Origin: an uncultured Planctomycetota bacterium
GTDB taxonomy: Bacteria > Planctomycetota > UBA1135 > UBA2386
NCBI GenBank assembly: GCA_903925435.1
Contig: CAIYFF010000016.1
Coordinates: 1 to 17,483 of the forward strand
DNA length: 17,483 bases
Reading direction: 5' to 3'
Below, in pieces: positions 6,943 to 14,475 of this stretch (its first letter is position 1; each line of letters begins with the position of its first letter). The position numbers and the translations under genes were made by a program. Below the pieces are notes generated by a model, which was not told the DNA's origin, searched no databases, and worked only from the letters and a program-made list of their open reading frames with translations.

Positions 6943-6972
6943 ACGGTAAGGCCATTCCGCGAGACCTGTCAA
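6943..6972 (-). promoter_or_regulatory. Candidate sigma70 promoter for the zinc-ribbon operon
   Basis: On the minus strand a perfect -35 box TTGACA (6972-6967) is followed after 18 bp by TACCGT (6948-6943), which keeps the T, A and final T of the -10 consensus. Transcription would begin near 6936, about 30 bp before the TTG start at 6905. It lies in the 234-bp divergent gap (6906-7139). In the rest of that gap I see no convincing promoter for the + strand operon, only an imperfect GC-rich inverted repeat around 7072-7096. Confidence 0.45.
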
Positions 6973-7139
6973 CCTGGGCACTCGGTCGTTGGGTGGCGAT
7001 GCTCCGTTGGACGCGAGCGCACGTTGCCATTGAAGGGTGCCGCTCTTGCGCATTGCCTTGCGGGAAACCGCACGCCGCCGTGGAAACCCCGCGGCGCGTC
7101 CAGTACTGCTGCGCGGCACCCCTTTTCGAAGAGATCTGA

Positions 7140-8105
7140 GTGGAACGCGTATTGATCACCGGCGGGGCCGGTTTCATCGGATCGAGCCTTGCTGAGCGCG
7201 TGCTTGCGCGCGGCGACGAGGTCGTGATCCTCGACAACTTCGACCCGTTCTACGACCGTCGCTTCAAGGAACGCAACTTGGCTGCGGTGCGAGCCACGGG
7301 CGGTTCGCGCATCCGCGTGGTCGAAGGCGACATCCGTGATCGAGCCGCGTGCAAGGACGCGCTGCTCGGGTGCGACGTCGTCGTGCACCTGGCGGCGCTC
7401 GCGGGCGTGCGGCCGTCGATCCAAGAGCCGGCGCGCTACATGGACGTCAACGTGACGGGCACGCAGATCCTGCTCGACGAGATCGCCAGCAAGCAGGTCC
7501 GCTTCGTGTTCGGCAGCAGCTCGTCGGTCTACGGCGGTCGCACCAAGGTTCCGTTCTGTGAAACGGATCTCGTCGACAACCCGGTGTCGCCCTACGCCGC
7601 GAGCAAGCGCGCGGGCGAGTTGATCTGCTGGACCTGGCATCACCTGCGCGGCAACCCGGTCACGAGCCTTCGTTTCTTCACGGTCTACGGACCGCGGCAG
7701 CGCCCCGAGATGGCGATCCACCGTTTCGTGCGCGACGTCGAGAACGGCAAGCCGTTGCCATTCTTCGGCGATGGCTCGACGAGGCGCGACTACACCTACG
7801 TCGACGACATCGTCACCGGCGTGCTGGGCGCGATGGGGCGCAGCGATGGCTGCGAGATCGTGAACCTCGGCGGATCCGCGGTCACGTCGCTGACAGATCT
7901 CGTGCACGGGATCGAGAATGCCCTCGGCAAGAAGGCGATCCTCGATCGGCAACCCGAACAGCCAGGCGACGTTCCGGTCACCTACGCAGACACGAGCAAG
8001 GCGCGCGCGTTGCTCGGCTTCCAAGCCAAGGTGCCGGTGCAAGAAGGCCTCACTCGCTTCTGCCGCTGGTATCGCGAGGAGCGCGCCCGCGGGGGCGTTC
8101 TGTGA
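7140..8105 (+). CDS. NAD-dependent NDP-sugar epimerase, UDP-glucuronate 4-epimerase-like
   Basis: This 321-residue extended short-chain dehydrogenase/reductase has the NAD-binding GGAGFIG at residues 8-14 and the acidic DNFDPFYD segment after the second strand. It also has SSSVYG and the catalytic YAASK (Tyr152, Lys156). The DNFDPFYD and RFFTVYGPRQRPEMA motifs are closest to UDP-glucuronate 4-epimerases, which would supply UDP-galacturonate for a surface polysaccharide. UDP-glucose 4-epimerase or a 4,6-dehydratase relative cannot be excluded. It starts with GTG at 7140, with GAAGAG at 7128-7133 as ribosome-binding site. It is the first gene of the sugar-nucleotide operon, and its stop overlaps the next start by 4 bp (GTGA, 8102-8105). 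Confidence 0.85.
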   Translation: MERVLITGGAGFIGSSLAERVLARGDEVVILDNFDPFYDRRFKERNLAAVRATGGSRIRVVEGDIRDRAACKDALLGCDVVVHLAALAGVRPSIQEPARYMDVNVTGTQILLDEIASKQVRFVFGSSSSVYGGRTKVPFCETDLVDNPVSPYAASKRAGELICWTWHHLRGNPVTSLRFFTVYGPRQRPEMAIHRFVRDVENGKPLPFFGDGSTRRDYTYVDDIVTGVLGAMGRSDGCEIVNLGGSAVTSLTDLVHGIENALGKKAILDRQPEQPGDVPVTYADTSKARALLGFQAKVPVQEGLTRFCRWYREERARGGVL

Positions 8106-9040
8106 CGCGCCGAGTCCTGGTGACGGGCGGCGCGGGCTTCATCGGCTCGCATCTCGTGCGTCGCTTGCTCGCTTCGGGCTGCTCGGTTCGTGTGCTCGAC
8201 AACTTTGCCACCGGTCGACGCGACAACCTCGCGGGCGTGGATGGCCCGCTGGAAGTGGTGGAGGGCTCGGTCACCGACGCATCGGCGGTGGCTCGTGCGA
8301 TAGACGGCTGCAAACACGTGGTGCACCTCGCTGCTTTGCCGTCCGTGGCGCGCAGTCTGCAAGAGCCGCTCGACACGCACCATGCCTGCGCAACCGGCAC
8401 AGCGCAGGTGCTCTGGGCTGCCAAGCAACAGGGCGCGCGCGTGGTCTACGCAGGCAGCTCGTCGGCCTACGGCAACCAGGAAGAACTGCACAAGCACGAG
8501 GGCATGCGCGAGGACCCCCTGTCGCCGTATGCGGCGGCCAAGCTCGCCGGCGAGCTGTATTGCCGCAGCTTTGCGCGCGTCTACGGGATGCCGGTCGTGG
8601 TGACTCGATTCTTCAACGTGTTCGGCCCACGCCAGGTGCCCGACAGCCAATACTCGGGCGTCGTGGCGGCCTTCTGCTTCGCGTTGCTCCGTGGAACGCA
8701 GCCCCGGATCGACGGCGATGGCGGGCAGTCGCGCGACTTCACCTACGTCGAGGACGTGGTGGAGGGAGTGGAGCAGGCCCTGTTCGCGGACACCACGGGC
8801 TGCGAGATCGTCAATCTGGCCTACGGCCAGTCGTGTTCGGTGAACCAGTTGCTCGCGGAGCTGTGTCGCGTTGCGGGACGCACCGTCGAACCTTTGTACG
8901 CTCCTGTTCGAAAAGGCGACGTTCGGCACTCTCTTGCTGATGTCGGTCGCGCGAAATCGATAATCGGCTTTCGACCGAGCGTCGGCTTTGCCGAAGGCAT
9001 CCAACGAACCTACGACTGGTACCGGAGCAAGTATTCATGA
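8102..9040 (+). CDS. NAD-dependent NDP-sugar epimerase, UDP-glucose/UDP-GlcNAc 4-epimerase-like
   Basis: This second extended SDR of 312 residues has GGAGFIGSH near the N-terminus, LDNFATGRRDNL, SSSAYG, and the catalytic YAAAK (Tyr143, Lys147). It also has RFFNVFGPRQ and the late RDFTYVEDVV motif. The LDNFATGRRDNL and NVFGPRQ pattern is typical of WbpP/GalE-like 4-epimerases that act on UDP-glucose, UDP-GlcNAc or their uronic acids. It differs clearly from the gene before it, so the two probably act on different substrates. It starts with GTG overlapping the previous stop, and its own stop overlaps the rmlA start (ATGA at 9037-9040), giving strong translational coupling in both directions. 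Confidence 0.85.
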   Translation: MTRRVLVTGGAGFIGSHLVRRLLASGCSVRVLDNFATGRRDNLAGVDGPLEVVEGSVTDASAVARAIDGCKHVVHLAALPSVARSLQEPLDTHHACATGTAQVLWAAKQQGARVVYAGSSSAYGNQEELHKHEGMREDPLSPYAAAKLAGELYCRSFARVYGMPVVVTRFFNVFGPRQVPDSQYSGVVAAFCFALLRGTQPRIDGDGGQSRDFTYVEDVVEGVEQALFADTTGCEIVNLAYGQSCSVNQLLAELCRVAGRTVEPLYAPVRKGDVRHSLADVGRAKSIIGFRPSVGFAEGIQRTYDWYRSKYS

Positions 9041-9771
9041 AGGGCGTTGTTCTCGCAGGCGGTCTTGGCAGCCGGCTCTATCCCCTCACCAAGATCACCA
9101 ACAAGCATCTGCTGCCGGTCTTCGACAAGCCGATGATCTACTACCCGATCCAGTGTCTCGTGAACGCTGGCATCCGGGACATCCTGGTCGTGACGGGCGG
9201 CAACTCTGCAGGTGACTTCTTGCAGTTGCTCGGCAACGGTGCGGACTTCGGCCTGCAGCGCCTCAACTACGCCTACCAACAAGGCGAAGGCGGCATCGCG
9301 GATGCGCTGAAGCTCGCGGAGCATTTCGCGGAAGGCGAGCCGATCTGTGTCGTGCTGGGCGACAACATCATCGAAGGCAACATCAAGAAGGCCGTCGATG
9401 ACTTCAAGGGACAGGGCGGTGGCGCAAAGATCATGCTGAAGGAAGTGCATGATCCCGAGCGCTTTGGCGTCGCGACCCTGAAGGACGGCAAGGTCCAGAA
9501 GATCGTCGAGAAGCCGAAGCTGCCGGAGACGAACCTCGCGGTGATCGGCATCTACATGTTCGACGAGAAGGTGTTCGAGATCTGCCGCACGTTGAAGCCG
9601 TCGGCTCGCGGGGAACTCGAGATCACCGACGTCAACAACGAGTACATCCGTCGCGGCAACATGACTGCGCAGGTGCTCAACGGCTGGTGGACCGACGCCG
9701 GCACGTTTGAATCGCTGTACCGCGCCGCGACGTTGATTCGCGAGAACGGCTGCAACCGAATGGACGTCTGA
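9037..9771 (+). CDS. rmlA: Glucose-1-phosphate thymidylyltransferase, short form
   Basis: This nucleotidyltransferase joins dTTP and glucose-1-phosphate to make dTDP-glucose, the first step toward dTDP-rhamnose. Visible motifs are the nucleotide-binding loop GGLGSRLYPLT (residues 8-18, Arg13), NKHLLPVFDKPMIYYPI (Lys23), the metal-binding GDN (Asp109), VEKP (Glu158, Lys159), and WWTDAGT (Asp220). At 244 residues it is shorter than the common ~290-residue RmlA and lacks that form's C-terminal extension. Short forms are known in other phyla. Because rmlD and rmlB follow directly, the thymidylyltransferase role is well supported by context. Its start overlaps the previous stop (ATGA). Confidence 0.9.
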   Translation: MKGVVLAGGLGSRLYPLTKITNKHLLPVFDKPMIYYPIQCLVNAGIRDILVVTGGNSAGDFLQLLGNGADFGLQRLNYAYQQGEGGIADALKLAEHFAEGEPICVVLGDNIIEGNIKKAVDDFKGQGGGAKIMLKEVHDPERFGVATLKDGKVQKIVEKPKLPETNLAVIGIYMFDEKVFEICRTLKPSARGELEITDVNNEYIRRGNMTAQVLNGWWTDAGTFESLYRAATLIRENGCNRMDV

Positions 9772-9802
9772 GAACCCGGCCGCAAGGCCAACAGGAGCCG
9801 CG

Positions 9803-10663
9803 ATGACCGTCGATTATCTCGTGACGGGCGGGAACGGGCAGCTTGGTCGCGCAATCGCCAGGGAAGCGGCGATGCGCGGCAAAACCATCTGCTCGACCGG
9901 GACCAAAGATCTGCGCGTCGAGGACCAGGCGTCCGTCCAGCGCTGGCTTCGTGAGCACAAGCCTCGCTTCGTGCTGCATGGCGGTGCGTGGACCGATGTA
10001 GACGGATGCGAGAAGGAACCGCACAAGGCGATCCTGCAGAACGGCACGGGCACTGCACACGTTGCGGATGTCTGCGCAGAACTCGGCATCGGGCTGGTCT
10101 ACGTCAGCACGGACTTCGTGTTCGACGGCAAGGCGACCACGCCCTATCGCGAGGATGCTGCGACCGCGCCGCTGTCTGCATACGGCCGCAGCAAGCTGCT
10201 CGGCGAGCAGGCCGTGGCAGCGCATCAGCGAAACAACTTCTACACGGTGCGGACGAGTTGGGTGTTCGGCCCAGGCGGCAAGAACTTCCCCGCTGCAATC
10301 CTCGCTCGGGCGCGATCGGGTCAGCCTCTCAAGGTTGTCACCGACCAAATCGGTCGGCCGACCTACACGGATGACCTCGCGTCCGCGATGATCGATCTCT
10401 GCGAACTCGGTGCAGAAGGTGGCATCTACCACTGCAGCAACGAAGGACAGTGCAGTTGGCGGCAGTTCGCTGTCGATATCCTGTCCGCGGCCGGGCTCGG
10501 CTCGATCCAAGTTGGATCGATGTCCAGCAGCGAACTCGGTCGTCCTGCGGCGCGTCCAGCTTGGTCGGTGCTCGACACCGACAAGTTGGCTTCCGTCCGC
10601 AAGAAGCGCCTGCCCGACTACCATGACGCGCTGCGTCGCTATCTGAAGGAAGAAGCCAAGTGA
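9803..10663 (+). CDS. rmlD: dTDP-4-dehydrorhamnose reductase
   Basis: RmlD catalyses the last step of dTDP-L-rhamnose synthesis, the NAD(P)H reduction of dTDP-4-keto-L-rhamnose. The protein has 286 residues, a normal length. It shows GGNGQLG at the N-terminus, the strong family marker STDFVFDG, the catalytic YGRSK (Tyr127, Lys131), RTSWVFG, and the C-terminal RPAWSVLD. The ATG at 9803 has a good AGGAG at 9793-9797. A small GGCC-GCAA-GGCC hairpin (9778-9789, GNRA loop) sits just before it in the 31-bp gap after rmlA. The stop overlaps the GTG start of rmlB (GTGA at 10660-10663). Confidence 0.93.
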   Translation: MTVDYLVTGGNGQLGRAIAREAAMRGKTICSTGTKDLRVEDQASVQRWLREHKPRFVLHGGAWTDVDGCEKEPHKAILQNGTGTAHVADVCAELGIGLVYVSTDFVFDGKATTPYREDAATAPLSAYGRSKLLGEQAVAAHQRNNFYTVRTSWVFGPGGKNFPAAILARARSGQPLKVVTDQIGRPTYTDDLASAMIDLCELGAEGGIYHCSNEGQCSWRQFAVDILSAAGLGSIQVGSMSSSELGRPAARPAWSVLDTDKLASVRKKRLPDYHDALRRYLKEEAK

Positions 10664-11670
10664 GCAAGATCCTCGTCACCGGCGGAGCCGGATTCATCGG
10701 TTCCAACTTCGTGCGCATGATGCTGAATGGCAGCAGCCACAGCATCATCAACCTCGATGCGCTGACCTATGCCGGCAACCTCGAGAACCTGACCGACGTC
10801 TCGTCGAATCCCCGCTACACGTTCGTCAAGGGGGACATCGCAGACAGCGGGCAGATGGAAGAAGTCTTCGCCGCGCATCGGCCCGACATCGTCGTGCACT
10901 TTGCGGCAGAGAGCCACGTCGATCGCTCCGTGATCGATGCGTCTGCGTTCGTTCGCACCAACGTGCAGGGCACGCAGGTGCTGCTCGACAAGAGCCGCCA
11001 GTTCAAGGTGGGCCGCTTCGTGCACGTGAGCACGGACGAGGTCTACGGCAGCTTGGGCGCTTGGGGCTTCTTCACCGAGGACACGCCGATGCAAGCCAAC
11101 TCGCCATACTCGGCGAGCAAGGCTGGCAGCGATCTGCTCGTTCGCGCCGCAGTTCACACGCACGGGATGGACTGCGTCATCACGCGCTGCTCGAACAACT
11201 ACGGTCCCTACCAATTCCCCGAGAAGCTGATCCCGTTGATGATCGCGAACGCTCTCGAGAGCAAGCAGTTGCCGGTCTACGGCGACGGCAAGAATGTGCG
11301 CGACTGGATCTACGTCACGGATCACTGCGAAGGCATCCGCGCAGCGATGGAGCGCGGCCAGGCCGGCGAGGTCTACAACTTCGGCGGCAACGCGGAGCGC
11401 GAGAACATCTACGTGATCAAGGAGATCCTGCGCTTGCTGGGCAAGGGCGAGAACTTGATTCACTACGTGAAGGACCGTCCGGGCCACGACCGTCGCTACG
11501 CGATGGATTCGTCGAAGGCACGCGCCACGCTCGGCTGGGAGCCGCGGCACACGTTCGAGCAGGGCCTGCGCCAGACGATCGATTGGTATGTCCAGAACCG
11601 CCAGTGGTGGGAACGAGTCCGCAGCGGCGCCTACCAGGACTACTACAAGCTTCAGTACGCAACGCGCTGA
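10660..11670 (+). CDS. rmlB: dTDP-glucose 4,6-dehydratase
   Basis: RmlB converts dTDP-glucose to dTDP-4-keto-6-deoxyglucose with bound NAD. The protein has 336 residues, a normal length. It carries GGAGFIGSN, LDALTYAGN (a strong RmlB marker), HFAAESHVDRSI-like HFAAESHVDRSVID, the catalytic STDEVYG (Thr125, Asp126, Glu127) and YSASK (Tyr150, Lys154). It also has TRCSNNYGPYQFPEKLIP and RPGHDRRYAMD, both highly conserved in RmlB. It starts with GTG overlapping the rmlD stop. It is the last gene of this block: terminator-like hairpins follow. No rmlC (3,5-epimerase) is present in the window, so the pathway is incomplete here. Confidence 0.95.
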   Translation: MSKILVTGGAGFIGSNFVRMMLNGSSHSIINLDALTYAGNLENLTDVSSNPRYTFVKGDIADSGQMEEVFAAHRPDIVVHFAAESHVDRSVIDASAFVRTNVQGTQVLLDKSRQFKVGRFVHVSTDEVYGSLGAWGFFTEDTPMQANSPYSASKAGSDLLVRAAVHTHGMDCVITRCSNNYGPYQFPEKLIPLMIANALESKQLPVYGDGKNVRDWIYVTDHCEGIRAAMERGQAGEVYNFGGNAERENIYVIKEILRLLGKGENLIHYVKDRPGHDRRYAMDSSKARATLGWEPRHTFEQGLRQTIDWYVQNRQWWERVRSGAYQDYYKLQYATR

Positions 11671-11680
11671 ACGGGTAGCC

Positions 11681-11697
11681 CGGGCGGATTGCGCCCG
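11681..11697 (+). terminator. GC-rich hairpin just after rmlB
   Basis: CGGGCG-GATTG-CGCCCG forms a 6-bp stem with a 5-base loop 10 bp after the rmlB stop. No T-run follows. It may be a minor stem ahead of the better terminator at 11726. Confidence 0.3.
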
Positions 11698-11725
11698 CCG
11701 CCCATGTGCGTGTGCCCCGCGAGCC

Positions 11726-11754
11726 TCGGCGTCTTCGTGACGCCGATTGCTTTT
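11726..11754 (+). terminator. Candidate intrinsic terminator of the rml operon
   Basis: TCGGCGTC-TTCGT-GACGCCGA forms an 8-bp stem (11726-11746) with a small TTCG-type loop. A short gap and TTTT (11751-11754) follow. It lies 55 bp after rmlB and would separate the sugar-nucleotide operon from the export block. The T-run is short and offset by 4 bases, so efficiency is uncertain. Confidence 0.55.
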
Positions 11755-11911
11755 CTGCGGTAGGCAGGAGGCGCGACAGCGCTGCGCCGCCATGGCTGTC
11801 GACGCGCAGCCTCCAATCGCCGCTGGATGGCTCCGAGCAAGCAATCTGGTGGCCTCATGTCGGCCTGCAGAAAACGTCGATAGCGACGAGGACTGCCCAC
11901 TGTCGTCGCGA

Positions 11912-11939
11912 TTGCGCTCAACAGTAGGTGATCTACGAT
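11912..11939 (+). promoter_or_regulatory. Weak candidate promoter for the export block
   Basis: TTGCGC (11912-11917) and TACGAT (11934-11939) are 16 bp apart; the -10 box matches four of six consensus bases. Transcription would start near 11946, which fits a coding start at 11958 or 11982 but not at 11928. Support is only the boxes and their place. Confidence 0.25.
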
Positions 11940-11981
11940 GCACCGACTGCGCTCACCGTGCACCAACCCATCGATACCCTC

Positions 11982-12794
11982 GTGACCCCATACCGCCGTT
12001 CCGTCTTCTTCTTGCTGCTCGCAGCTCTGTGCGCCGCGCTGGCCTCGTGCAGCAGCTATGAGGAGAAGCGCATTCGCGAGCTCATGCACGAGAAGGGCTT
12101 TGGTTCGCGCGCCCAGGGCGACGCAACGGTCGAGAACTACGTTGCTGGCGGCGACAGCGTCGTGTTCTTGATTCCACCGATCGCCTACCAAGATCCCGCA
12201 GCGTCCGAGCTCGCGCGCCTTGCGGCACCTCAGACTCTGTCGATCGACGGCCGCATCATGATCCCCTACGCGGGGACCGTGCAGGTGTTGGGGCTCACTG
12301 AGTCGCAGCTCGCGACGCTCGTAAAGGGTCTGCTGCGTGGCGTGTTCCCGTACGAGATCGACATCCAGGCGCGCATCGTCGGCGAGAGCAAGATCATCTA
12401 CGCGTTCGGCGAGACGGGAAGGAAGGGGCCCGTTCCGCTTGCGCCACTCGGGGCGGACATGACCTTGTTGAGGGCCGTTGCCTCGATCGGGTGGTCACCG
12501 CTCGCCAACCTGAGCCGCGTCCAATTGATCCGTCCTGATGCCGAGCACCCGCTCGTCGCCGAAGTGGACGTCTACCACATGATCATGAGCGGCAACACGC
12601 GCGCGAACATCCGCGTGCGCGAGAACGACATCATCTACATGCCGCCGACATTCCTCGGAATGGTTGCGCGCATCCTGGAGCGCATCCTGCAGCCGGTGAA
12701 CGTCGCGGTGCAGACGATGCTGGGCCTCGCCAACATTCGTTGGGGCTATGACGCCGCGACGGGCAAGACGGACCAGTTCTTCTTCCGGTTCTGA
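11982..12794 (+). CDS. Wza-like polysaccharide export lipoprotein
   Basis: This polysaccharide biosynthesis/export protein belongs to the Poly_export/SLBB type that forms or lines the outer-membrane exit for capsule or exopolysaccharide. Starting at the GTG at 11982, the protein has 270 residues. A short signal (MTPYRRSVFFLLLAALCAAL) ends in lipobox LASC with Cys23 as the lipidation site. Longer starts at 11958 and 11928 are possible but would add an unusual tail before the signal. Residues ~50-135 resemble the Poly_export domain (SIDGRIMIPYAGTVQVLGLT). About 139-185 look like an SLBB-type domain (IIYAFGETGRKGPVPL), and the family-typical DIIYMPP follows at 216-222. At 270 residues it is shorter than E. 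coli Wza (about 380). A chain-length gene follows, as usual for these loci. Confidence 0.82.
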   Translation: MTPYRRSVFFLLLAALCAALASCSSYEEKRIRELMHEKGFGSRAQGDATVENYVAGGDSVVFLIPPIAYQDPAASELARLAAPQTLSIDGRIMIPYAGTVQVLGLTESQLATLVKGLLRGVFPYEIDIQARIVGESKIIYAFGETGRKGPVPLAPLGADMTLLRAVASIGWSPLANLSRVQLIRPDAEHPLVAEVDVYHMIMSGNTRANIRVRENDIIYMPPTFLGMVARILERILQPVNVAVQTMLGLANIRWGYDAATGKTDQFFFRF

Positions 12795-12798
12795 CGCG

Positions 12799-12873
12799 AT
12801 GCGCGCCTGCATGAGTATGCGATTGGGGAGTGGCCGCAGCGGCCTGCACAACGTCCGGGGAGATAACCCATGA
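12799..12873 (+). other. Possible 24-codon leader ORF overlapping the chain-length gene start
   Basis: An ATG at 12799 opens a 24-codon frame whose TGA (12871-12873) overlaps the ATG of the next gene as ATGA, the same coupling seen elsewhere in this operon. It contains an odd palindrome GGCCGC-A-GCGGCC (12832-12844). There is no clear ribosome-binding site for it, while the chain-length gene has its own GGGGAG, so it may be chance. Confidence 0.2.
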
Positions 12874-14474
12874 ACGAGCAAACGATCGAGCTGCCGCAGC
12901 TGTCGCTCGCGCACTACTTCGACCTGCTCAAGCGCCGGCGCTGGCAGGTCATCCCGATCTCGCTGCTGGGTCTGTTCATCGGCGGAATCGTCGCGTTCTT
13001 CGTGCCGCGCTACTACGTGGCGGAGACATACGTCGACTACTACCGGCTCCCCAGCGACGTCGAAGCGAGGCCCGCAGAGGACCCGTTCAAGTTCGTCGTG
13101 GACAATGCGACGATCTTGATTCCGCAGGCCGTTGGAGCCACTGCGAAGAAGCTGGGTTGGGCGGAGAGCGCCATCGCCGATCCCTCCGACCGTCGTCAAG
13201 CAGAGCGCGAGATCGAGTCGCGTATCAGCGTGCACGACATGAATCGTGGCGAGGGCCGCAGCTATGCGCGCATCGTCGTGTCCTATCGCGACCGCGACGG
13301 CGTCAAGTCGGCGCAGTTCCTCAACACGCTGGTTGCCACTTGGATGGAGCAGCGGGTCGCCGACATGCGGCGCACCATTGCTCTGCAGTCCCAGCAAGCA
13401 AACCAGCGCGCGATTGCGGCGCTCGGCGAATACAACAGCATCAATCGCGACCTGACGCACCTCAGCGTCCAGCACGGGTTCGATCGTTTCTTCGATCCGG
13501 CTCTGCAGCGCGAAGACATGAGAGCTCGCGAAGACTCGCTGGCGCGCCAACAGGCTCGCTTGGGGGAAATCGAAGGCCAGATCGCGGCGCAGAAGCAGAA
13601 GCTCGCGATTGCCCAGCGAACGATGTCCGCGACGCCGCGGGAGCTGGACGCGGACGCATCCGACTTGCAGAGCCGCTTCCCGCCGGAATCCCAAGAGGCG
13701 AGGTGGTTCCTCGAATTGCGGGTTCGCAAGCAGAGCCTCGAGACGGCGATGGGCGAAGCGCATCCTCAGCGCGCGAGCACGGAGCGACGGATCGCCTGGC
13801 TCGAGAACCAACTCCGCAACCGACTCACGTCGGGAGCCGCGGCGGACAATCCGCGCATTCGAGATCTGAAGGCGATCATCGCTGAGAGCGAGACCGCGCT
13901 TGCGGGCGCAGAAGCCTCGCGCGAGGCGCTGATGAAGGCGCTGGAGGATGGGCGCGCTGAGCAGAAGCGCCGGGCCGATGCTGCTGAGACCTACTTCGCC
14001 AAGCAACGCGCGTTGCAGGAAGCGCAGCAGGTTCGCGACGAAGCGCGCAAGCAGTTGGACGCCGCGCTCGACTTGCAGCAGCAGCTCGATTCCAAGCCGC
14101 CGATCAAGCAAGTGGCGGAGGCCTATGTGCCCAAGAAGCCGACGGAGCCAAACATCTTCCTGGTCGCCGGCGTCGGCTGTTTGCTCGGTCTCGGCGGCGC
14201 AATCCTCTTGATCCTCGTGCTCGACATGCTGCGTGGCACGCTGAAGACGGTCGACGACGCGCAGCGAGCGCTGCCCGTGCCGATGCTCGGCGGCGTGAGC
14301 TTTCTCGAGACCGAGGAAGAGCGTTCGCTTGCTGTGGCCTCGCGACGACGCGTGTCCTTGCTTGCTGGCGGCATCTTGTTCGGCCTAGTCGTTGTGGTGA
14401 CCACCTACTACGTGGCGCCGCACCGATTGCCGCCGTTCGCGCGCGACCTGCTGGCGATCGTACTCGGCGGCTAG
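12870..14474 (+). CDS. Wzz/GumC-like chain-length determinant, without kinase domain
   Basis: This inner-membrane polysaccharide co-polymerase sets glycan chain length and links the polymerase to the export channel. It has 534 residues. A first transmembrane helix (27-46) follows a short cytoplasmic start with LKRRRWQVIP. A large periplasmic section follows, predicted to be mainly coiled coil at about 175-400. The Pro-rich PKKPTEPN leads into a second helix (428-454). A third hydrophobic segment at 495-515 is unusual for simple Wzz proteins. No Walker A or tyrosine-kinase domain follows, so any BY-kinase must be encoded elsewhere. The ATG at 12870 has a strong GGGGAG at 12857-12862. It ends with TAG; the ligase gene starts one base later. 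Confidence 0.85.
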   Translation: MNEQTIELPQLSLAHYFDLLKRRRWQVIPISLLGLFIGGIVAFFVPRYYVAETYVDYYRLPSDVEARPAEDPFKFVVDNATILIPQAVGATAKKLGWAESAIADPSDRRQAEREIESRISVHDMNRGEGRSYARIVVSYRDRDGVKSAQFLNTLVATWMEQRVADMRRTIALQSQQANQRAIAALGEYNSINRDLTHLSVQHGFDRFFDPALQREDMRAREDSLARQQARLGEIEGQIAAQKQKLAIAQRTMSATPRELDADASDLQSRFPPESQEARWFLELRVRKQSLETAMGEAHPQRASTERRIAWLENQLRNRLTSGAAADNPRIRDLKAIIAESETALAGAEASREALMKALEDGRAEQKRRADAAETYFAKQRALQEAQQVRDEARKQLDAALDLQQQLDSKPPIKQVAEAYVPKKPTEPNIFLVAGVGCLLGLGGAILLILVLDMLRGTLKTVDDAQRALPVPMLGGVSFLETEEERSLAVASRRRVSLLAGGILFGLVVVVTTYYVAPHRLPPFARDLLAIVLGG

Positions 14475-14475
14475 A

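Larger units (their letters stand above)
11671..11981. other. 311-bp intergenic region between rmlB and the export lipoprotein gene
   Basis: Beyond the two hairpins and a weak promoter candidate, I see nothing coding here. The short frames present have no family-like sequence and no ribosome-binding site. This is the longest non-coding stretch in the + strand polysaccharide locus and the natural place for a regulatory region. Confidence 0.6.

Noticed and set aside
7072..7096. Terminator or riboswitch in the 5' region of the first epimerase gene
   Set aside because: Only an imperfect GC-rich inverted repeat is present, with no T-run and no recognisable aptamer elements.
12495..14111. 538-codon minus-strand frame opposite the export and chain-length genes
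   Set aside because: Composition is that of a codon-shadow of the Glu/Arg/Ala-rich coiled-coil gene; no recognisable domain.
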